This document shows positions 60,178 to 64,000 of a stretch of DNA of 64,000 bases, in pieces. Source of the stretch: an uncultured Methanomicrobiales archaeon (lineage in GTDB: Archaea; Thermoplasmatota; Thermoplasmata; Methanomassiliicoccales; Methanomethylophilaceae). The position numbers and the translations under genes are program-made. Within the stretch, counting starts at the first letter, position 1; every line of letters begins with the position of its first letter. Location: positions 1 through 64,000 of the forward strand of contig CALAVG010000232.1 in NCBI GenBank assembly GCA_937892275.1, given 5' to 3'. Below the pieces are notes generated by a model. It was not told the DNA's origin and ran no database searches. It saw nothing but the letters and a program-made list of their open reading frames with translations.

Positions 60178-60293
60178 AGGCTGTCGTATGTTTGCATGTT
60201 TTTATATGAACCGTTTTTTAGGATCTTGTTGATCTCCAGCTGGCGGAGGTCGACTTGAGCGAAATTCCTATAATCGCCGACCTCAAACCTCAT
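60174..60293 (-). pseudogene. Truncated HEPN-like ORF
   Basis: 39 residues (MRFEVGDYRNFAQVDLRQLE...KNGSYKNMQTYDSL). The D-L-x2-L-E-x-N-K-I-L-x-N-G-S-Y pattern resembles helix 1-2 of HEPN toxins (usually about 120 residues). Its ATG overlaps the end of the MNT-type nucleotidyltransferase gene, the normal MNT-HEPN arrangement. The C-terminal RNase part (R-x4-6-H) is gone. Very short, so moderate support only. Confidence 0.45.
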
Positions 60294-60603
60294 AGGCGAC
60301 ATACCCCGTGTTGAATGCCTCGTGGACAAGGGACGTCTCATCATCGATATCCTGGCCGAACTCCTCCGGTGTGACGACGAAGATGTCCCTGTCGACATTT
60401 ATCTTCCTTTTGATCAAAGCACGCTGGATAGGAAAAGAACGTTCGACGAATCTCCTGTCCGTATCCATAACGACCATCACATCGATATCGCTGGTATCGG
60501 TTGCGCAGCCTTTGGCGACGGAACCGAATATGACGATCATCCTCGGATTGAGGTCGGCAACGATGGCTTCGACGACCTCGTTGACGACGGAGTAATCGAA
60601 CAT
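60283..60603 (-). CDS. mntA: MNT-type nucleotidyltransferase domain protein (antitoxin-like)
   Basis: 106 residues. Minimal nucleotidyltransferase: GSVAKGCATDTSDIDVMVV (GS-x10-D-x-D, about 27-45) with a third acid in the following strand (NVDRDIFVV). In MNT-HEPN modules this protein AMPylates the HEPN toxin and silences it. Here the partner is truncated, so the gene may be an orphan antitoxin. TATA-like AGATATATAC about 30 nt upstream. Confidence 0.85.
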   Translation of the reverse strand: MFDYSVVNEVVEAIVADLNPRMIVIFGSVAKGCATDTSDIDVMVVMDTDRRFVERSFPIQRALIKRKINVDRDIFVVTPEEFGQDIDDETSLVHEAFNTGYVAYEV

Positions 60604-61138
60604 ATTGCATAATCATGATGATGTCGTATATATCTTGTTGAAAGATGTCCGTCACTGAAATCACAATATGGTTACAGGAAGGAGGAGAATCTCATCAATA
60701 TGTGCCTCTTCCGTAAAGGCAATCTCAGGATAACCATCTGACCGAAGGTAGTGATATCCTACCGAGGAGGACGTAGTCCGACGGGTATCGCTGTCGAAGA
60801 CAGCGGTGAGCGAAGCGAACAGAGATTGTTCGATAACCATTTTCCTTTTCGATTTGCGTGCAATTGCTGCGGCGATTGCACTCGCGTAAAGATATACTCA
60901 CCAGCTTTAGACCTTATAGAATCATAAAAAACTTGGAACGGACCGTTTTCTTATGATTACGATACAATGAGGTCGTGCCCATGTATCTGTTGCCTTATCT
61001 TATCGACAATCGATGACTGCACTTCAGAAATTCTCACTTCCGCTCGGTATCTCCCCGGCTGATATCGAACTACCTACCAGCTTCAGATTTGCAAGAGCTT
61101 GGTTTTATCGTTGTTCCTCCATACACCTATGGATCAAG
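60604..61138. other. Gene-free region with hairpin cluster
   Basis: 535 nt between an MNT antitoxin and a histidine phosphatase gene. No ORF with support; frames here are short. The middle holds four hairpins, listed as a candidate RNA. An AT-rich run at 60910-60950 and TTTTATCG near 61110 could be promoter elements of the phosphatase gene. Confidence 0.5.
60747..60881 (+). ncRNA. Candidate structured RNA, four hairpins
   Basis: Within 135 nt: GGTAG-N7-CTACC (60747-60763), GGAC-GTA-GTCC (60769-60779), CGCTGTC-GAA-GACAGCG (60789-60805) and GTGCAAT-N10-ATTGCAC (60858-60881). A nonanucleotide GATAACCAT occurs at 60729-60737 and again at 60832-60840, flanking the first three hairpins. No ORF, more GC-rich than its surroundings. 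Strand is not certain. It may be a small RNA or the end of a mobile element. Confidence 0.4.
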
Positions 61139-61705
61139 ATGCTGTACATAGTGCGCCACGGGCAGACGGATCTCAACAGCAGGAAGGTACTGCAGGGTCG
61201 CAGCGACCACCCTCTCAATGCTATCGGGGAGGAGCAGGCCAGAGAGATCGGGGATATCCTTTCCGATGTAAGGTTCGACCGTGTGTTCTCGAGTCCGCTG
61301 AAGCGCGCTCTACGCACAGCGGAGATTATAGCCCCTTATGCGACGATATCCACCGACCAGCGTCTTATTGAGATGGAATACGGCCCCTACGAAGGATTGG
61401 GGTTGGATTCCCTTCCTCCGGAGGTATTGGAGTTCTTCAGCGATTTCGTCAACAACAGCGCACCGCAGGGAATGGAACCGCTGCCGGAGATCGTATCCCG
61501 CGCAGGTTCGTTCTTAGAGTCCGAATGCAGGACCGACGGTGACATCCTGATCTCCACCCACGCCATAGCGATGAAGGGTATCCTGGAATACCTGACTCCC
61601 GGCTCCAACGGGAGCTACTGGCCCAAGTATATCGGGAACTGTTCGGTGTACACCTCGGAGTACAGGGACGGCGGTTTCACGGTGCCGAAGGAACTTCTGC
61701 GCTAA
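61139..61705 (+). CDS. Histidine phosphatase (phosphoglycerate mutase-like)
   Basis: 188 residues from ATG 61139; the frame extends to 61013 but the family begins at MLYIVRHGQTDLN. Phospho-accepting His in RHG (residue 7-8), Arg and Glu in FSSPLKRALRTAEII and EMEYGPYEG, second His in STHAIAMKGIL. Candidates are cofactor-dependent mutase, cobalamin alpha-ribazole phosphatase or a sugar phosphatase. The GPYEG segment fits phosphatases. Stand-alone gene. Confidence 0.9.
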   Translation: MLYIVRHGQTDLNSRKVLQGRSDHPLNAIGEEQAREIGDILSDVRFDRVFSSPLKRALRTAEIIAPYATISTDQRLIEMEYGPYEGLGLDSLPPEVLEFFSDFVNNSAPQGMEPLPEIVSRAGSFLESECRTDGDILISTHAIAMKGILEYLTPGSNGSYWPKYIGNCSVYTSEYRDGGFTVPKELLR

Positions 61706-61718
61706 TGCGATCATACAG

Positions 61719-62495
61719 TCATCGTTCCTCGTTACCGTGTTCGAGATCGGCCATCATTTCGATCATTTTTTGAGAGTTATAATCAAGCGGATTCAACACG
61801 GATGTGTTAAGTACGTAAATCTCACCATCCTTCTTTAGAATCTCCCTTTGACGGGCCAGTATTTCTGTAAGGTCCAATAATTCATATTCCTCCGGACTCG
61901 GCAATTCAGATTTGGAACAGAGGATGTTAATGGACTTTCTCAGATTCAGTGAAATGATCATTAAGTACGTATCCTTCGTATATTTGCTTAGGTACTTGAT
62001 ATCGGTGTACGCTTCCCTATCGACTATTGTCTTTAGCTTTCATTCCTAAGATAATCTATCGATATTCTGCGGCTGATATATTCTGGATCGAATGGTTCCT
62101 TCAGGTGTTTGTATGATTCCAACATGGGGTAGTTCAGGTAAAGTTTCCCGTATGTTGTTGAATCTGTGAAGTGTTCCATGGCCCTGCGAAGGTTGTTATC
62201 ATCGTATATCGGGTCTTGCGGATCCATATCAAATATTAGGAACACGTCTGAATAATCTATGGTAAAGGATATCCCTGTCTGGCTCGTTACAGGATTCTCT
62301 AAGGACTGCTAGAAGGTCCAGATCCTCTAGGTTCCCCTCTTTGGATAGACGGTTGAGTAGGTTGTGGATTGAGCCACCGTATGTGAATATGTTCTCAGGT
62401 TTGGATCCCAGTACACTCACATGAAGGTTCTTCAGGAATCTGGACTCGGCTTTTTCACCCTCGACGATGAATAGTACTCTGCGTTCACTCATCGA
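61719..62495 (-). pseudogene. TOPRIM/RloB-like partner of an AAA ATPase, two frameshifts
   Basis: Three frames read in series. First, from ATG 62495 (MSERRVLFIVEGEKAESRFL...GSIHNLLNRL) to about 62260. Then LIFDMDPQDPIYDDNN...YLRNE (to about 62040). Then KTIVDREAYTDIKYLSKYTK...YNSQKMIEMMADLEH, ending at 61719. VEGEKAE and FDMDPQDP are the two acidic motifs of RloB/TOPRIM-type proteins. Two independent indels (about 62255-62265 and about 62040) break the frame. The gene overlaps the end of the ATPase gene by 11-23 nt, so it was one operon. Confidence 0.7.
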
Positions 62496-63594
62496 ATTCT
62501 CCGCCACGATATAGGTTCTGAAGGCTGTTGCCCTCTCTTATCTCCCTGTCGGTACCTTCCGAGAAAGAGGTGATCCTTCCTTTATCCAGATTGAAACAGC
62601 AATCCGGACGGATCATCTTATTGTCAAGAAGTGTGGTGTTATGTGATGTGAATATGCACTGGACTTCTTTCGATGAGCTCATCATTCTGACTACGTTCTC
62701 GGCCAGCTCATAGTGGTAGAATGCATCGAATTCATCGATGTACATGAACCCGACATCGCCCATGTGCTTGATCCAGTAAAAGAACAGCATAGCAGCTCTG
62801 GTACCGCTGGATGCTATCGGCAGGAACGGTATGGGCCCGCGTATCGATTCTTGAACGAGTATCTCATTCTCTCCAACGCTTCTCTTGCCTAATCTGATGT
62901 CTAGAGAAGCTTCTTTCTTCATGAATTCCTCGAATTCATCGATGAGGTTGTTATTCATCAGATATTTGTCTAGTTGTTCCGTGCCTCTTGTGACCCCTAT
63001 GTATGAATTGTCCTGAAGCGATCTGAAATATAGCATATGGTTGGCGAATTCCATGATGGCCTTGACGGGAGAGTTCTCCGACTGGATCGTGTTGTTGGCG
63101 ATGTAACGCAATAGCGAAAGATCCTCACCCAGGCCTTCCAATCTGATATTGGATGCGTTTATGAGGCCCAGGTTTTCATATTTCGGATTTGGTCCCCGTT
63201 CGAATATGATGGTGCCGTTTGTCGTAAGGCGTTCATAGACTATGGCCATTGGTGCGGTTTTCTGATACGAGTATCCGATGATCGAATCCCCGGATAAGAA
63301 CTCGTACTCGAATGTACTGGAAGGAGCATCGTTATCAGCATTGAGGAAGGCTTCTTTCAGATTCTGGAGCCCTTCTGTCTGCTTGTCTGTAAGTGTCGGT
63401 ACAAGATCGAACAGTGCAAGACCCAGATTGGTCTTTCCTGAACCATTTTTACCAACGATTATGCCAGTTTTCACTGTATTATCGGTGATCGATTGTCTAT
63501 TGAAATTGTAGTGACGGACTTTTGTGAGGTCGAATTCAATACGGTCCCTGAATCCTTTGTAATTGCTGACCGCGAACTTTCTCAATAGTATCAT
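62485..63594 (-). CDS. AAA (ABC/SMC-like) ATPase of a two-gene module
   Basis: 369 residues, AAA_15/21-type. Walker A GKNGSGKT (48-55), signature-like IASSGTRAAMLFFYW (about 262-276), Walker B MYIDEFDAFYHYELAEN (about 283-299), D/H-loop IFTSHNTTLLDN (about 312-323). Such ATPases (RloA, AbiL, PARIS AriA-like) sense phage or other stress and control a TOPRIM-type effector. Here the ATPase is intact but the following effector is frameshifted, so the system is probably dead unless the breaks are sequencing errors. Confidence 0.85.
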   Translation of the reverse strand: MILLRKFAVSNYKGFRDRIEFDLTKVRHYNFNRQSITDNTVKTGIIVGKNGSGKTNLGLALFDLVPTLTDKQTEGLQNLKEAFLNADNDAPSSTFEYEFLSGDSIIGYSYQKTAPMAIVYERLTTNGTIIFERGPNPKYENLGLINASNIRLEGLGEDLSLLRYIANNTIQSENSPVKAIMEFANHMLYFRSLQDNSYIGVTRGTEQLDKYLMNNNLIDEFEEFMKKEASLDIRLGKRSVGENEILVQESIRGPIPFLPIASSGTRAAMLFFYWIKHMGDVGFMYIDEFDAFYHYELAENVVRMMSSSKEVQCIFTSHNTTLLDNKMIRPDCCFNLDKGRITSFSEGTDREIREGNSLQNLYRGGEFDE

Positions 63595-63745
63595 ACAGTG
63601 CCGTAAACTTTTTACGGATTTAAATTCTATTCCTGAAGATCTTTTAAAATGGACACAGAAGGTGGATTCCCTATCATATCACCATACATTGTTAGAGCTT
63701 CCAGCAAGCCCCCATTATATATTCGAAGAATCCCATCCTATCCAT

Positions 63746-64000
63746 ATGGCAGATAAATTCGATCAGCTGGTCATCAAGGCATCCGACGGGGATGCAGAGG
63801 CTCAATGCGAGCTTGCAAACTACTATTATGACATCTTCGATGAGCGCTTCGATCCGGAACTCGCCGCGAAATGGTATCTGAAATCTGCCGAGCAGGGCAA
63901 TGCAGAAGCAGAGTTCTGCATCGCAAGGATGTACTCATGGGGAGACGGTCTGGAAGCATCCTCCGATAAGGCTGTGGAGTGGTTCAAGAAGGCCGCGAAA
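63746..64000 (+). CDS. Sel1-repeat (tetratricopeptide-like) protein, N-terminal part
   Basis: 85 residues visible, cut by the window end. Two Sel1-type helix-turn-helix units: DAEAQCELANYYYDIF...AAKWYLKSAEQGNAEAEFCIA and MYSWGDGLEASSDKAVEWFKKAA, with the G-N/D-x-E-A-x-C consensus. Sel1 proteins are adaptor scaffolds for protein-protein contact. A TATA-like CATTATATA lies about 28 nt before the ATG, so the mRNA is probably leaderless. Confidence 0.88.
   Translation, partial: MADKFDQLVIKASDGDAEAQCELANYYYDIFDERFDPELAAKWYLKSAEQGNAEAEFCIARMYSWGDGLEASSDKAVEWFKKAAK

Overview
The window is archaeal chromosome, most likely from a host-associated methanogen of the order Methanomassiliicoccales (Thermoplasmata). 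The archaeal assignment rests on an A-type ATP synthase operon, TFB, Orc1/Cdc6, both primase subunits, prefoldin, ribosomal proteins LX, L10 and L12, TiaS, Gar1, EndA and archaeal lipid and CoA enzymes. Promoters are TATA-type and many sit about 25-30 nt before the start codon, which suggests leaderless mRNAs. The order-level assignment is an inference from gene content and from stop codons that are almost all TGA, with TAG nearly absent. No mcr or pyl gene lies in the window.

Layout. 1-7764: the A-type ATP synthase operon atpH-I-K-E-C-F-A-B and the start of atpD, on the minus strand. 7891-9251: divergent dCMP deaminase and signal peptidase. 9266-10920: a replication origin candidate, orc1/cdc6 and a 28-residue membrane peptide gene bracketed by a perfect 30-bp inverted repeat of ORB type. 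10981-22141: information-processing and small genes (tiaS, thiolase, zinc-ribbon membrane proteins, radical SAM, J-domain plus HIRAN, endA, ferredoxin, tfb, gar1, UPF0147). 22265-27091: an iron-type ABC importer with a dockerin-like binding protein, flanked by a chimeric gene remnant and a broken CbiX-like gene. 27326-32085: secE-nusG-rpl11 and rpl1-rpl10-rpl12, split by a Fic gene. 32199-37966: a divergent FtsZ-like gene, an RNA methyltransferase, and an overlapping operon for CoA synthesis, S-adenosylhomocysteine hydrolysis, a sugar/nucleoside kinase, an AK6-like kinase and a phospholipid synthase. 37967-43769: priL, glnK-amtB, carbonic anhydrase, a radical SAM-HhH protein and two small genes.

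43908-64000 is the accessory part: an AlbA_2-type regulator behind a hexamer repeat, malic enzyme, an AbiE toxin-antitoxin pair, M20 peptidase, the core cluster ftsY-pfdA-rplX and priS, a SNF2 helicase-SWIM pair convergent with an unknown 485-residue gene, an MFS exporter, remnants of MNT/HEPN and AAA genes, clusters of hairpins without ORFs, a histidine phosphatase, an AAA ATPase with a frameshifted TOPRIM/RloB-like partner, and the start of a Sel1-repeat gene.

The strongest expressed operons run away from the origin candidate on both sides (ATP synthase leftward, ribosomal proteins rightward), as expected for replication-transcription co-orientation. The strongest single observation is the ORB pair. 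The defence-like material at the right end is mostly decayed, so no intact new system is claimed. The least explained intact pieces are the SNF2-SWIM island, the FtsZ-like protein, the N-terminally extended Spt5 and the dockerin-like iron-binding protein.
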